In this document: piece by piece, positions 1 to 11,204 of the stretch
Layout: the number at the start of each line of letters is the position of its first letter
How positions within the stretch are numbered: the first letter of the stretch is position 1
Source of the DNA: Schistosoma mansoni
Taxonomy: Eukaryota > Platyhelminthes > Trematoda > Strigeidida > Schistosomatidae
Assembly (NCBI RefSeq): GCF_000237925.1
Contig: NC_031496.1
Span: forward strand, 9,029,711-9,093,710
DNA: 64,000 nt
Direction of reading: 5' to 3'
Notes under the pieces: model-generated
Told to the model about the DNA's origin: nothing
Seen by the model: only the letters and a program-made list of their open reading frames with translations
The model's database searches: none
Made by a program: the position numbers and the translations under genes

Positions 1-1572
1 TTGTGAGGACTGCTGTGGCGTATTTTTAAACTCTCATTATATTTCAATTATTATTGATTCATATGTAGTGACCTGCTTTTTTTGACAAGAACGCGATTGG
101 TATAATAGAAACAATTATTATTACAACCAATTGTACCAGCGATTGTTTTACTGTACTTGTTGTTTTTTTAACTGTATCAAAGTCACTTCTCTTTCCGCTA
201 TCCATCTTGTTGGTTTAAACTTCGTTATGCTCTGCTCTTATTGCCTGTAATCATTGGTACGTCTCAGTATTCATTCGACACCACGAGATTGCCAATAAAT
301 ATACTCTATCTGGACCAGTTACAGTCTTCTGGTTTGCGAGTTATCAAAGGGACCAAGTCTTTCTTGGGCGCGTAATCTCATTGTAGTGGTGATCATCGTC
401 AAACGCGACTCGACACCATCTACATATATTCCAAATGGCCAGAATTGGTAATAACAAACAGACCCAGAGGACATTTTACTCAAAGGGCAATTAAGAATAT
501 AGTGGATCAAATATTATATTCACTCAAAAGTGATAATCAAGTTATTACGTCCAAAAATTATTGAATTAATATATTAAATATAATTAATAAACACAAGAGA
601 AATTTACGGGACTTTACTTAAATTGTCGGGCTTTGGCGTGTTCGAGTTTCATTTGGTATACAAATCTACAACTATAGGTAATCAATAATTCCAATGAAGA
701 TTGTTAGAATTCGAGCCGTATATCCAGATGGAGTATATTATGAAAATATAGTTGTGGTCTATAAATATAGATAATAAATATTTTAGAGTTCAGTTATCAT
801 AACAACAAACAATCGAGAACGAGAGACGTATGTGCAACAGTGTATTTAGAAGAGGTTATCAGTGTGCCATGTTCTGAGAGATTACAAAAGGAAGAGAAAG
901 TATTCAAGGTCATGCAATTTTAAACAACTTTCACAGTTATTTGTAGTAAATGTACAAATTATGAAAATTAACAAAAGAAATACAAATAGTAACAAAAACT
1001 AATTACAAAATAAGTTTGTTGTGACTATCTCCACAGGAAGATATCTAGTCGTGAAAGCATATCCAATTTATTAGTAACGGATAATAGGACCCATTTCACA
1101 GAAAAAGAGTTTAGCATCTGGCTTAGTGATATTTGATGCCTACATCTATTTGCACTCCTACGGCATCCTCAGTCCATTGGTCCAACCAAAAGCTTCGTTC
1201 GAACATGATAGAGTGCCATCAAATCAGTGAATCCAAGTAATTTAGAAGAGCTAGAAATGTGCATCGATAATTTTTGTTTTAAAATCTAATGAATAACATT
1301 CATGAACTTATTACAGTCCAAGTAAACTATTCAAACCTCGCAAACTTTAAACTCATTTATTGGATGAAACATCATTAGAAGTGCAGTTTTGCAGAATAAA
1401 TGACTACTGATCAACTACGGGAATTATAATTCAGATTTAATTCTGATCATCACCCAACTAACTTTAATTCTGTACATAGCAAAGAAATGTATGACAGGAG
1501 AATTCTTGGAGAGTGCGAATTAGTGACACTGTAGGATGATTGGTTCATTATTTCTACATGATAAGTCTGCTT
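1..1572. other. AT-rich stretch without a recognisable gene
   Basis: No exon-like open frame, tRNA or known repeat was recognised here. Reading frames are short and broken by stops. The part around 200-500 is less AT-rich and includes AATAAA near 293, which could be an old repeat edge, but I found no second copy in the window. Confidence 0.5.
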
Positions 1573-2330
1573 TAGATTATTTATTTATTTATTTAAACAC
1601 ATAAATATTGGTACAAGAGGGCACCAGATATATATGAGCCACACAAAATAGTGAGAATGGGAGAAGGAAGATGTGTATATATAAAAGAAGGAAAAAAAAG
1701 AGAAGAGTAATGATGGGGGAAACTGAGATGTACAACCAGAAGAACTCTCTCAGTTAAGGAAGTTATGACCACTCTTTATGACGAAAGTAAAAGAAGGTTA
1801 CAACAGGATGGCCACTGGCATCTAGTCTGAGCCATATCTGATAACGTCTCTAGCCACTGTGTTGCACCATCTCAGGAAGTCGTGAAAGACCGACAGAAGC
1901 TAGCCATTTGCAGCTTTCTTTCATGCCACGACACCATGTCATACACTGACCACCTCTCCGCTTTTTCCAACCAGTCCCAGAGTCTTCAAATAATGCACAA
2001 CGTGGAACTCTTTGGGACCATTGGTTTGGAATCAGAGTTTTCCAACTCCCCTAGGTAGACCCTCCGTGTCCACCAAACCGGTTAAAGCGCCGGACATTCG
2101 CTTCTCGTCCTCTCAATTTCGTAGACAACACTCCCCGCCACGAGAAGGCAGTGAGTAGGGATTCCCTGACAGAGGCTATATACGCGTGTCCATGTTAGAG
2201 CATTTCAACAGGGAGGGTGGCTCCTCCCCACTCTCGACAGCACCAGGGCATTTTGGGGCCATGTGCGTCTGCGATCATCTGCTTTAGATGATCTCGGTAA
2301 TTTGTTTGCCGACATTTCAGTGGTCCTACA
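1573..2330 (-). mobile_element. Truncated LINE 3' end with (TTTA)n tail, minus strand
   Basis: On the + strand the stretch begins with a (TTTA)n run followed by a block that matches the 3' end of the LINE at 46765-49748. Shared landmarks are CACATAAATATTGGTACAAG and the lysine-rich purine tract. The region 1790-2000 matches the C-terminal part of that LINE's reverse transcriptase frame. The adjoining part, 2030-2290, instead matches the repeat at 21350-21600 (landmark TTTTCCAACTCCCCTAGG). The element therefore looks like a 5'-truncated or internally deleted derivative. It is non-coding now. Confidence 0.7.
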
Positions 2331-2999
2331 ATCACATTAGCCTGGTCAAGGATGATTTAAGGAAACAAAATTTCTGAATCCCTTTTTCAAAATGTTTTTA
2401 TTTTTTGGTCATTACAAGACAGATAACGTTCAAATTCCTTAAGAAAGGTGTCTAGAATCTATAGAGTTTTGATGACACTAACATTTGGTAATCTACGTAT
2501 ATTCACTCTGAGAATCAACAGATGTGTGAGAAACTAGTGACCCCTTGTTGTGTTTCCAATTATCTTCACGTTGAGATAGAAATTTATTTTGTTGACTTGA
2601 ACGATATTAAAATTTAAAAGTTTGCATCTTAAGCCTTTTCTAGGTAAATTTATGTGCAGTAAAATGATGTGTAATAAATTCCATTTCAATCAAAGTTAAG
2701 GAAGTATAATAGGTTGCCACAACTAAATGAATTACTTTGGGAAATGTTCTGAAGTAGTAGCGGATGTAATAAAGATAACTTGTGTGATTTGACAAAAAAG
2801 AATCTTTGAATCATCTGTACCAGAAATTTGTCTGTCATAGATTTAATATATTGTCATTCAGATTGTGGCTACTGCTATTTGTTGCAAGTAGTAAACTTTG
2901 CCCATGAAAATAATAAACAACATATATAATGTGGAACCAAAAGTATTTATTTGTAGAAAATGTCAAACTTCATCGAAATCAGGAACTGACCATAGTTAG
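2331..2999. other. No gene seen
   Basis: AT-rich sequence with no open frame, tRNA-like box or repeat that I could match to another place in the window. Confidence 0.45.
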
Positions 3000-3380
3000 G
3001 AAACCTTTGGAAGCCTACAAGCATTGAACGGCTGTTCCATCGTAATGTGGGGCCCCTCAGCAACGATCACCCACAATCTGGCAACGAGGAATCGGGCCTA
3101 GGACCTTTGGTAAAGTGTGAAGAAGATACTCACTGAAGACAATGGAAGATATTCACGTAATATCGAGGATTGATTTGAGTTAGACTTGTACACCATTAGA
3201 TCTCAGGTAAGAATTGTAGAGGATAACAGATAGCGTGGGAAACCGAAGGTTGTGGGTACGATTCACGGTTGAAGGATCATGGTTGTGCGCTGTTCAAAAG
3301 TTTTGTGCTAGGATGAAAAACCCGTGAAGTGCTTCTAAGTTTCCAGTGGTTGTCCAACTTAAACCGGTTCAGAATCTCGA
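3000..3380. mobile_element. Decayed fold-back SINE with tRNA-like and hammerhead-like arms
   Basis: The left part (3010-3110) is a minus-strand arm. It aligns by eye with 62415-62515: GGCTGTTCCATCG and GTGGGGCCCCTCAGC stand where the better copy has GGCCGTTTCGTCC and GTGGGACTCCTCGGC. The middle block ACTCACTGAAGACAA is shared with 11045 and with the complement near 52830. The right part (3216-3375) is a plus-strand arm with a degenerate B box (GGGTACGATTC). The copy is old. Confidence 0.6.
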
Positions 3381-4142
3381 CAAAATCCAACAGTGAGGTC
3401 AGTAACCAGGAGAATATTAGTTCAGTTCTCCCAAAGACCCAGGTTTCATTTCAAATTTCTTGATATTTTTATAAAGTCAGTTGGTTTTTTAACACCTATT
3501 TTGACTATTCAGGTAATAAATCCTTATCACGTCTTTGAATGAGTACAATCATTCTAAACGAAAACTATCACCACAAGTCTAGCGATTGTGATGACTGAAC
3601 CAACTGACGGAGTTAGAAGACTAAATAACACCCGATCTTCTGCTGAGACAAACAAATAGGCTGATTACAACGATTTATCACCTAAAATCAATGAGAAAAC
3701 AGTTAAAAGTAAGTAAATAACCGGTACCAGGATGTCAAACACGAAAAGCAAAGTTTATAACAATGAACTAATGATGAACAGTCTTTGCATTTTAAATTTG
3801 TCTTGTTCAGACACTGTAATCCAATGAAGTCTTGTTCATTCACAGTGATGTTTTATAAATCAACTAAGCGGATCCCGAATACAACTAAACAAAGATCAAT
3901 TATAATAAATAGGCCAACTTCTTTTACAAAGTGTGTTCAACTCCCATTTATTAAATTGACAAGACATTTATCTTTTAAACATTATCACTACAGGATTGTG
4001 TGAATAGTTCTACCATGATCAATTAATTTATACATGCTCATAAATGTTAAGTCATAATATACCAATTATCTTGTATAATCATATTTCTGTCGAACATAGG
4101 TTTTGAAAATCGCAACATAAACTAATGAAGTATTAGTAACTA

Positions 4143-4144
<2 letters not shown>
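3381..4144. other. No gene seen
   Basis: AT-rich sequence. The 72-codon frame at 3785-4003 shows no family likeness and no exon boundaries, so I treat it as chance. Confidence 0.4.
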
Positions 4145-4176
<32 letters not shown>

Positions 4177-4178
4177 GC
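4145..4178. repeat. (ATT)n microsatellite
   Basis: About eleven uninterrupted ATT units lie directly before an Sm-alpha copy. Tails of this kind often mark a retroposed end. Confidence 0.9.
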
Positions 4179-4181
4179 AAA

Positions 4182-4588
4182 TAGAGACTGACTAGTTGCA
4201 GTCCTATAAACATCAATGGGAAGATTCAAACAAACAATACTAAGTGAATTTAAACTTCACCCCATTGCACAAGCAAGAGGCTATCAGGACTCAGTAGCTA
4301 AAATGATAAGTCAATGGAGTTTGAAGCGAACGGTACTGGGTTTGAGTCCCGGAGTGAACATTAACTATGAGATGCAGGTACATCCAGCTGACGAGTCCCA
4401 AATAGGACGAAACGCACGTCAAACTGGATTCCACTTCTAGCCACTATCCATCTTTGCTTACAATGCTTGTGAATTTAGGCTAGATCGAGGTAATACACAC
4501 AGTATGAACATATGCCAATTAGAGACTGACCAGTTGCAGTCCCAAAAACATCAATGAGAAGATTCAAACAAACAGTACTAAGTGAATT
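4182..4588 (+). mobile_element. Sm-alpha type SINE/satellite, more than one unit
   Basis: The copy reads head (GACTAGTTGCAGTCC, then GGGAAGATTCAAACAAAC), a tRNA-like part, the hammerhead, the tail CCACTATCCATCTTTGCTTA, a linker with TAGGCTAGATCGAGG, and then a second head at 4520-4588. The tRNA-like part holds an A-box-like ACTCAGTAGCTAAAATG and a B-box-like GGGTTTGAGTCCC. That order, tail followed by a new head, is what a tandem satellite unit gives. Sm-alpha is an established schistosome family with active hammerhead ribozymes. The 74-codon frame over this copy is a by-product of the repeat and not a gene. Confidence 0.85.
4384..4427 (+). ncRNA. Hammerhead ribozyme motif (Sm-alpha, AAA-inserted variant)
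   Basis: The core CTGACGA is followed by stem II (GTCCC, loop AAATA, GGAC), then GAAA, a short stem III (CGCACG) and the cleavage triplet GTC. Stem I would pair CCAG before the core with CTGG after the cleavage site. Here three extra A residues lie between GTC and CTGG, which should weaken cleavage. Confidence 0.8.
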
Positions 4589-4683
4589 ATTATTATCGTT
4601 ATAATATAGATACAATCATGTCTTTAGAAGCATTGTAGATCAAATTAAAAACATGGTTAATTAATAAACCAGTTTTAATCAAT

Positions 4684-4684
<1 letters not shown>

Positions 4685-4739
<55 letters not shown>
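4685..4739. repeat. (AT)n microsatellite
   Basis: An uninterrupted AT dinucleotide run of about 27 units. Confidence 0.95.
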
Positions 4740-4742
<3 letters not shown>

Positions 4743-5934
4743 TTTAGATGTAGATCATTCGCAATTATTAATTTCAGTTCATCAAATCATGTGGTCGATT
4801 TGTCGACATTTAATGTACGATATACTTTAGGAATTACTAGATAATATAACTAGACTTCTTATCAAGGCCAAAATCATGTCAAAAATACTTTTTAGTGAAG
4901 CCATATATTTGGTAAATTCTAACACGTTCATTAATTGTTGTGTTCGGATTCTTTTTTCCCTAATCTGATTTGAAGAAGGAAATGTTGTTATCCACTTTAG
5001 CATCTGGTTGAGAACTTTCTGACATTTCAAGATTAATTTGTTTTTATTACAATTGCCCCCTGTTCCCCTTGCTTTTATCTTCAACTCAATCTTCTGTTCG
5101 CAGGCGTTCCGCTTCCAGTTGGTGTTAAGTGCTATTTATGTCTGTAAGCATAAGTAGCATACACCAGAAAATGAATAACATTTCTGATGAATATCTGGTG
5201 CATCAAATAATGATATTTACGATGCGTGATATAAGACTGTTGAATACAAGTTTGGAAAGCAGATTTTAACAGTAAAAAGTATGATTAAAATTACTATGCT
5301 TCATTTCTATTTTACTGACTATTTGTTTATTCACATCGTAGCTAGTGGTGGAATTAAAGTCTAGTCTTATTTAAGTCATATAACTCAGAATTATCTACGA
5401 GAACAATATTGATGTTTAAAGTAAGATGCCAGTGCTTCACTAACTAAACTACTGAATTCAATTAACACCAACTTGGTCAATGGAACTGATGTTTATTCAT
5501 TCATATTTTTATCATCCCATTGTTGGTATTCAGAGCTGAATCTTTAACGTATGCAAACTCTTGCAATAAAAAACTCTAATCAAGTCATTTGCTTAATATC
5601 TTCATATGTCAACAAAGGTGGATAAAAATGGACTCCGGGATATCAGTAATAGAATAATGAAAAAAAGTTTTGAATTAAAAACACAAATGATGCAAAGAAA
5701 CTTTTCTTTCCAAATAGTTCCTCATCAACGTTGTTTCACTGCCCAGCTACCATTATTTTTAATATTGAATTTTGTGAGGACAGGTCCCGGTGAACCCAAA
5801 GAAGCTCCAAAAGAGCCGAATATATTCCATCCAATCACCGTTTTGAAGAACATTCTAGGATCTCGACGTATAGCTTCCCGATTGTAAAAATGACAAAAAC
5901 TATTGCATGCTGATTGGATGATTATAATGATGAT
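4740..5934. other. AT-rich region with a remnant of a LINE tail near 5060-5180
   Basis: The stretch around 5085-5175 (TCTTCTGTTCGCAGGCG ... AAGTAGCATACACCA) resembles 19365-19450, the 3' part of a CR1-like LINE remnant. The 93-codon frame at 5606-5887 has no recognisable domain. Its end (GPGEPKEAPKEPN) is low complexity, and I do not call it a gene. Confidence 0.4.
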
Positions 5935-6485
5935 AAGTCTTGCTTACTGAACGCTATATTCGGATCCTAAGCTAGTCTCGTAGCCCCCAAGCTAGAACTA
6001 CACAGCGACTTGAACACGAGAGAAAAGGAACAAAATATACGAGAAGCACTTTACTCCAAAGGTTCATTTATATACAGAAAATATAGGGTTTTTATAGTAT
6101 TTTAGAAGTCCTTGGGTTTTCCTGAAAATTCTGGAATGCTACTAAACATAGTAGCAGTGAAGTAGTCAACCAATCAGAAACTCTACATGTGACATTTCAT
6201 TTTCGTGATGTTTCTAGCAAAACTCCTAGTCAAACGCTGATTGGATAAAATGCTTCTTTATGTTTCCTGAACCTTTCTTGTCTATTGCGAGAAATTTTCA
6301 GGATCGCCCCAACAAGTGATGGTTTCTATCTTACCGAAAACTATAAATACCCGAGTGTTTTGTACCATATTTGACTGGTTGGAATAAGATTTCTTTCCAC
6401 TCGTCTTGTCTTCTAACTCGCGACTTGGAGGGTTCAAGTGCTCAAGTTGTACGCAGTATCGCAAAAATTCAAGTTCTAGATAGAA
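5935..6485 (+). repeat. Possible LTR-like or promoter-bearing repeat
   Basis: This block is less AT-rich than its surroundings. It contains a TATA-like CTATAAATACC near 6341, followed by a pyrimidine-rich and mixed segment, as in the promoter half of an LTR. I found no second copy in the window and no convincing ends, so the call is weak. Confidence 0.25.
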
Positions 6486-6949
6486 CAATTTAATTCTTAA
6501 CTATAAAACTTAAATGCTATAAAGCACCTTGATGAGAAACTAACTGAACTGTAATACTTCTTTACTCAAATTGGTTTTTTAGTGTTTTAATAGAAATATT
6601 TGATCTACGAATCACACTTATTTATTTTATTTACAGGCTGCTCTGATGAAAATAGTAAATGGTAATTAGCGGTTGGGTGTACAGCCCTAAATTCATAAAA
6701 TTCTATCAGCTACTGTACTTTGTAATCCTAATTTACCCAGTTTGACGGTTAACTGACTTATGTGTGTATACAGACTCATGATGTAATCATTCTAAAATTG
6801 AACTCATCGAAGAAACAGAACTGTAAACTGTGCACTTGTATTATCTAAATAAATCCAATAAAAAAAGACGGAGAACTTGGAATTTCTCAAGTGGAGTAGT
6901 AAGGGTTATTTAATAATTTTTTCTATTCCATGTGGCTTTTGTTATAACT
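6486..6949. other. No gene seen
   Basis: AT-rich sequence without a recognisable frame or repeat. Confidence 0.4.
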
Positions 6950-7454
6950 TGTGGGTGTGTGCGTGCCCAGTTGTTATAACGATTGGCTCGCCTATTAGAG
7001 AACAGTGAATTTATTGATCGCCCAATGATACACAAAAGCGTTATGAGCAGTCTTGAGTACTTATCAGTCATGCTATCAGCCTAGCCCAGCCAGTTAAGTC
7101 CAGAACACCAATAACAGCCTCTGCAATATGAACCATTATTTTCAAACATACTGGGTTTATATACCAAACAAACAGATCACATCGTACCATAAAATAGAAA
7201 GTAACATTTGTACAAGATTTAACCAAATGTGGCTGTGAATAAGGAAGATAGTAATTGATAGACAAGGCATAATTCAAGAATGGTAAATCGTATAATAATA
7301 ATAGTTCATAGGTCAAAATAAAGCTTATAATAAAAGGAACATGAATATGAATAGTTTAGTTACTTAACAATTATACAATAGGAAATATACACATCATACT
7401 GGTCCATAAATAGTCCTCTAAGTTACCATTCATAATTCTCCACGGGATACAACA
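6950..7454 (-). mobile_element. LTR-like repeat, about 505 bp, minus strand (fossil)
   Basis: The reverse complement begins TGTTGTATCCCG and ends CCCACAAGTTATAACA, so it has TG...CA ends. It matches 53489-54004 along its whole length, with shared blocks ATGAATGGTAAC, TTATTATAAGC, TTTATTTTGACCTAT and GGCTGATAGCA. The two copies are clearly diverged, so they are not recent. No coding part adjoins this copy and it looks like a solo LTR. The family was not identified. Confidence 0.6.
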
Positions 7455-8281
7455 GCTTTTAAATTACTTTAGCTTTTAATAAATAAAAAAAATATTTGTT
7501 TAATATACACATGGCTTGTTAAGGTTGGTTAATGTAAGCTGAATTAATGTTTTTTTCGCAGTAGTAAAGAATCCAGTTACTGGCTTATTCATGTTCAACT
7601 ATTACCCACAGCTGTCATACAGAATACTTTTACAGATAACATGATACTGTTCGCGTTTGTAATTTCACTTGCCATAAACTTTCTCATTCAACATGTAAAG
7701 TCTTATTAAAAGGCAGTCTATTAAAATAAACCCGAAAAACGTCTAAATTCTAACAATTGTTACAATCCATTTTATATTGTTCTAGTTTATCAGTTCACAT
7801 GGAAAATGTCAGTCAATCCTATAGTCAGATGTCAACTGAATAAAACAATCAGTGAGAATGTTAAAGTACTAAGGTATAAAAACAACTAGTCATAAACAAG
7901 ATGGTCAGAGTAGACTGATTTAGCACTTGAAGAATAGTTTTAAACACCTCACTTTGATTTGAAGTAGGAGCTATTGTCCAGAATGGTGATGAAAAACTCC
8001 TTATTTAAACTATTTAACTCAGAGAACGTACTATTATCAATAATAACTAGAAGGTGATTGTGTTCTTCAAATTTTGACATTCGAAATAGTGTATATTAGA
8101 TTGGAGTTTGACACAATCATTAGATGTGTTAAAAAGTATTCAATAGGATCCAATTTTAGTTAGAATCAATTTTGTAAACTTAAAACTAGTCTCATTAATT
8201 TAACATAGAATCCTATGATCGGACTTTATATTTAGTCAAATTAATTTATTACTTACTGACCAGTTAACATAATATATTTTA
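7455..8281. other. No gene seen
   Basis: AT-rich sequence with no recognisable frame or repeat. Confidence 0.4.
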
Positions 8282-8480
8282 AATTCACTTAGTATTGTTT
8301 ATTTGAATCCCCTCATTGATGTTTAGGACTGCAACTGGTCAGTCTCTAATTGCCATATGTGCATACTGTGCGTATCGCCTCGATCTAGCCTAAATTCATA
8401 AGCATTGTAAGCAAAGATGGATAGTGGCTAGAAGTGGAATCCAGTTTGACGCGCGTTTCGTCCTATTCGGGACTCGTCAA
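8282..8480 (-). mobile_element. Sm-alpha partial unit, minus strand (hammerhead, tail, next head)
   Basis: Read on the minus strand it runs hammerhead, tail, linker with TAGGCTAGATCGAGG and then a head ending near 8282. The tRNA-like part that should precede the hammerhead is missing. At 8480 the sequence passes straight into the head of a plus-strand copy, so the two copies are fused back to back. Confidence 0.85.
8441..8480 (-). ncRNA. Hammerhead motif, minus strand (AAA-inserted variant)
   Basis: The minus strand reads TTGACGAG, GTCCC with loop GAATA and GGAC, GAAACGCGCGTC, then AAACTGG. The first core base is T in place of C. The 5' strand of stem I is replaced by the inverted head of the neighbouring copy. 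Confidence 0.7.
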
Positions 8481-8751
8481 GACCAATTACAGTCCTAAAC
8501 AATAATGGGAAGATTCAAACAAACAATACTAATTGAATTTAAACTTCACCCCATTGCACAAACAAATGGCTATCAGGACTCAGTGGCCGAATGGATAACG
8601 CTATGGCGTTTGAAGCGAAAGGTACTGGGTTTGAGTCCCAGAATGAACATCAACTGTGAGATGCAGGTACATCCATCTGACGAGTCCCAAATAGGACGAA
8701 ACGCGCGTCAAACTGGATTCCACTGCTAACCACTATCCATCTTTGCTTACA
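8481..8751 (+). mobile_element. Sm-alpha SINE, plus strand, full tRNA-like part
   Basis: The order is head (CAGTCCTAAACAATAATGGG), A-box-like TCAGTGGCCGAATGG, B-box-like GGGTTTGAGTCCC, hammerhead, and tail CCACTATCCATCTTTGCTTA. The A and B boxes are closer to consensus here than in the copy at 4182. Confidence 0.85.
8672..8717 (+). ncRNA. Hammerhead ribozyme motif (AAA-inserted variant)
   Basis: The core CTGACGA, stem II GTCCC/GGAC and GAAACGCGCGTC are intact. Stem I is weakened because CCAT replaces CCAG, and AAA separates GTC from CTGG. Confidence 0.75.
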
Positions 8752-9362
8752 ATAATAATATTTTATTATTTATACACAGTATACAGATATGTATTGCTCC
8801 ACTTAATAGCCAAAATATTATTTAAAAGGCTTATATCTTATAGTAGCTGCCTTATTGACAACTTATCTAATTTTGTATTCAATGATAATGGAGAATCTGA
8901 CCTTAAATAACCTTGATTTATTAATTTACTTTTTAGAATACCCAATTAAACAATGGCTATTTAGATCAATATTTTGGTATAATATGGTCAGGTTTTTATT
9001 CTAGGCCAATTAAAACATATTGTTCTATTCCGGAAAAAGCTTAATACTTACACTAGTGTTAAAATTAATATTAAAAGCATTCTACTGCATTTGAGTATAA
9101 ACTTAACCCCGACACCAAAAATATAATCAATCAAATTTCATTATAATTCAAGAAGATATATGAATAAGGTTAAGAAAAAAAAACAACTGACTGACTTCTA
9201 TTTATACCAAGCGAGTTATCCTTTAACACGAGACTTATTAGCTTGTTAATTTAATTGCATATTTATTACAGTCAATCAATTCGGATAACTCAGTTTTGAT
9301 TTTAAGTTATTTAGGGGAGACAGATGATGAGATTAAGAATAGCTACCAATTATAGTTCTCCA
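8752..9362. other. No gene seen
   Basis: AT-rich sequence without a recognisable frame or repeat. Confidence 0.4.
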
Positions 9363-9502
9363 AATTCATTTAGTATTGCTTGTTTGAATCTTCCCATAGA
9401 TGTGTTAGGACTGCAACTGGCCAATCAGCTGACGAGTCCCAAATAGGACGAAACGCGCGTCCTGGATTCTACTGCTAGCCACTATCCATCTTTGCTTATA
9501 GT
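9363..9502 (+). mobile_element. Rearranged Sm-alpha: inverted head fused to hammerhead and tail
   Basis: Positions 9363-9422 are the Sm-alpha head in inverse orientation (TTGAATCTTCCCATAGATGT ... GACTGCAACTGG). At about 9427 the sequence becomes the plus-strand hammerhead and tail. The tRNA-like part is absent. The copies at 10146 and at the 8480 junction have the same architecture. Confidence 0.85.
9428..9467 (+). ncRNA. Hammerhead motif with consensus core
   Basis: CTGACGAG, GTCCCAAATAGGAC, GAAACGCGCGTC and CCTGGAT follow without the AAA insertion, as in the published Sm-alpha ribozyme. The 5' stem I strand is ATCAG, one base short of the usual ATCCAG. Confidence 0.8.
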
Positions 9503-9756
9503 TATCCAAGTTTTTTGTGAAACATTCATACAACAGACACTAACATCATTCTAGTTGGTATGTACAGAGAATTCAGTAAATTTTCTAAGTACTATAACTT
9601 ATCTTTATGTGCGAACTTTTCTACCCACAATAACTGTAATCGTAGCTTGAATACATTTTTATATGTTACATACATTACTTTCTTTTCAGAAGTCTATGTT
9701 GAATGTAAATAACAGTATAGGGTAATGGAGATTGTTGGGTCGTAATTGAGATCATG

Positions 9757-9925
9757 AACCAATGAATAGTCTAAAGGTCAAGCGTTTGCGCGGGTTCGAG
9801 TCTTACATGCAGGATCGCGGATGTGCACTCCTGAGGAGCCCCACAATAGAGTGAAATGACCGTCCAGTGCTTTCAGATTTTCAGTTGTGCTCCAACACTG
9901 AACAGTTCATGAACTCAATTGAATG
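9757..9925 (+). mobile_element. Single arm of the tRNA-like/hammerhead SINE family
   Basis: A B box, GGGTTCGAGTC, lies at 9792. It is followed by GGATCGCGGATGTGC, a hammerhead-like motif and the family tail (TTTCAGATTTTCAG). No opposing arm was recognised directly upstream, so this is a one-armed copy. Confidence 0.7.
9824..9870 (+). ncRNA. Hammerhead-like motif of the second SINE family
   Basis: The order is GCACTC, CTGAGGA, a weak stem II (GCCCC ... GAGT), GAAA, TGACCGTC and CAGTGC. The outer strands GCACT and AGTGC pair as stem I, and the core matches CTGANGA. Stem II has mismatches. Confidence 0.55.
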
Positions 9926-10144
9926 TAATTAAGTTGTTTTATGACAATCCTTTAGAATTTTGTTTAAACTAGTTTCCCTTCTGATTCGACAGGAAGTTCA
10001 TTATTCATCTTGGTATTTATAAAGTAAATTTTCGATCACTTTCTTCAGATGATGAAAGCATAAAATTGTTATTCAAAGCGGAAAGATGCATTTATAAAAA
10101 TGACAAGATATTATTAAGATTCGACTAAACAAACTGTTACTATA

Positions 10145-10270
10145 TCACTTAGTATTGTTTGTTTGAATCTTCCCATTAATGTTTAGGACTGTAACTGGTC
10201 CTGACGAGTCCCAAATAGGACGAAACGCACGTCCTGGATTCCACTGCTAACCACTATCCATCTTTGTTTG
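10145..10270 (+). mobile_element. Rearranged Sm-alpha: inverted head fused to hammerhead and tail
   Basis: The inverted head 10146-10200 ends AACTGGTC, and the next bases are CTGACGAG of a plus-strand hammerhead, so the junction sits exactly at the ribozyme core. The tail ends near 10270. Confidence 0.85.
10201..10236 (+). ncRNA. Hammerhead core lacking its own 5' stem I strand
   Basis: CTGACGAGTCCC, AAATA, GGACGAAACGCACGTC and CCTGG are present. The sequence before the core is the inverted head, so stem I has no matching 5' strand here. Confidence 0.75.
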
Positions 10271-10802
10271 CCATGTCACTATATCAGTTCTTTTCACGAA
10301 AATATATTATATTTTCCATAGGTGATCTGATGCTTTGGTTGATATTTCATAAAGAATTTCCAAACTTTTTATTCATATCGTTTTATAAAGTAAACGTTTA
10401 AGTCAGTGTAATCAGCTTTAGTTAAGGGTTTGATGGAGACAAGTCTGGACTATCATAAAGATGTTACAAAATGTATAGAAATGTATAATTAAGATAAGTT
10501 TGGCTTTAATAAAGATCTGGGTAAATATTTCCATCCATTAGGAGTAAACCAGTAATGGAAATGAACTATAATAAATGTGTTAAAAGATACCTCCAGTCAG
10601 TTGAAGCTAACGACCATGAATATGAAGTCAGTTTCTATCAGTTAATTTAAATAAAGTATCCAGATGAATATTATTCTACTCAGCAAGATTATTTAATTTA
10701 AAGTATAATATTAAAATCGGAAGAGGTTTTGCGGAGATTTCAGTATTTGCATAGTTGAAATCATAAGTCAATTGAAGCTAGAATGCCATAGAAAACCTGG
10801 AT

Positions 10803-10848
10803 GCACTGGATGGCCGTTTCGTCCTATTGTGGGAATACTCAGCAGTGC
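10803..10848 (-). ncRNA. Hammerhead-like motif, left arm of fold-back element
   Basis: The minus strand reads GCACTG, CTGAGTA, TTCCCACAATAGGA, CGAAACGGCCATC, CAGTGC. Stem I pairs perfectly. The core has one change from CTGANGA. Confidence 0.55.
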
Positions 10849-11204
10849 GCATCCACGATCCCGCACTTGCGAGATTCGAACCCAAGACCTACCAGTCTCG
10901 CGCCATAGCACTCAAACGATAGACAACTGAGCCGGCGTCTAATGGTGTTAATGTCTAGTGACTGACTTCAAGAGACATTTCCTGGAGTTTTAGTGAGAAG
11001 CAGTGACCAGTGGAGTTCAACCAGGTCCGTAGTGAGATATCAACTCACTGAAGACAATTGGTGAACGGTTGCTCAACTTCATGGATTGGTTGAAGTTAGA
11101 CATGAACAGCGTTGGATAACGGCTTAGTGGTCTATCGGTTAAGTGCACGCGCGCAAGACTGATAGGTCTTGGGTTCGACTCTCGCGAGGCGGGATCGTGG
11201 ATGC

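Noticed and set aside
4685-4739. AT run as a possible regulatory or origin element
   Set aside because: A simple microsatellite, common in AT-rich genomes. Nothing in the context supports a function.
5606-5887. 93-codon frame starting MSTKVDKNGLRD
   Set aside because: No recognisable family, no splice context and no second copy. It is possible but not supportable as a gene.
4216-8729. 74-codon frames starting MGRFKQTIL over Sm-alpha copies (also 63514-63870)
   Set aside because: The frame recurs because the SINE recurs. It runs across the tRNA-like promoter and the ribozyme, so it is not a gene.
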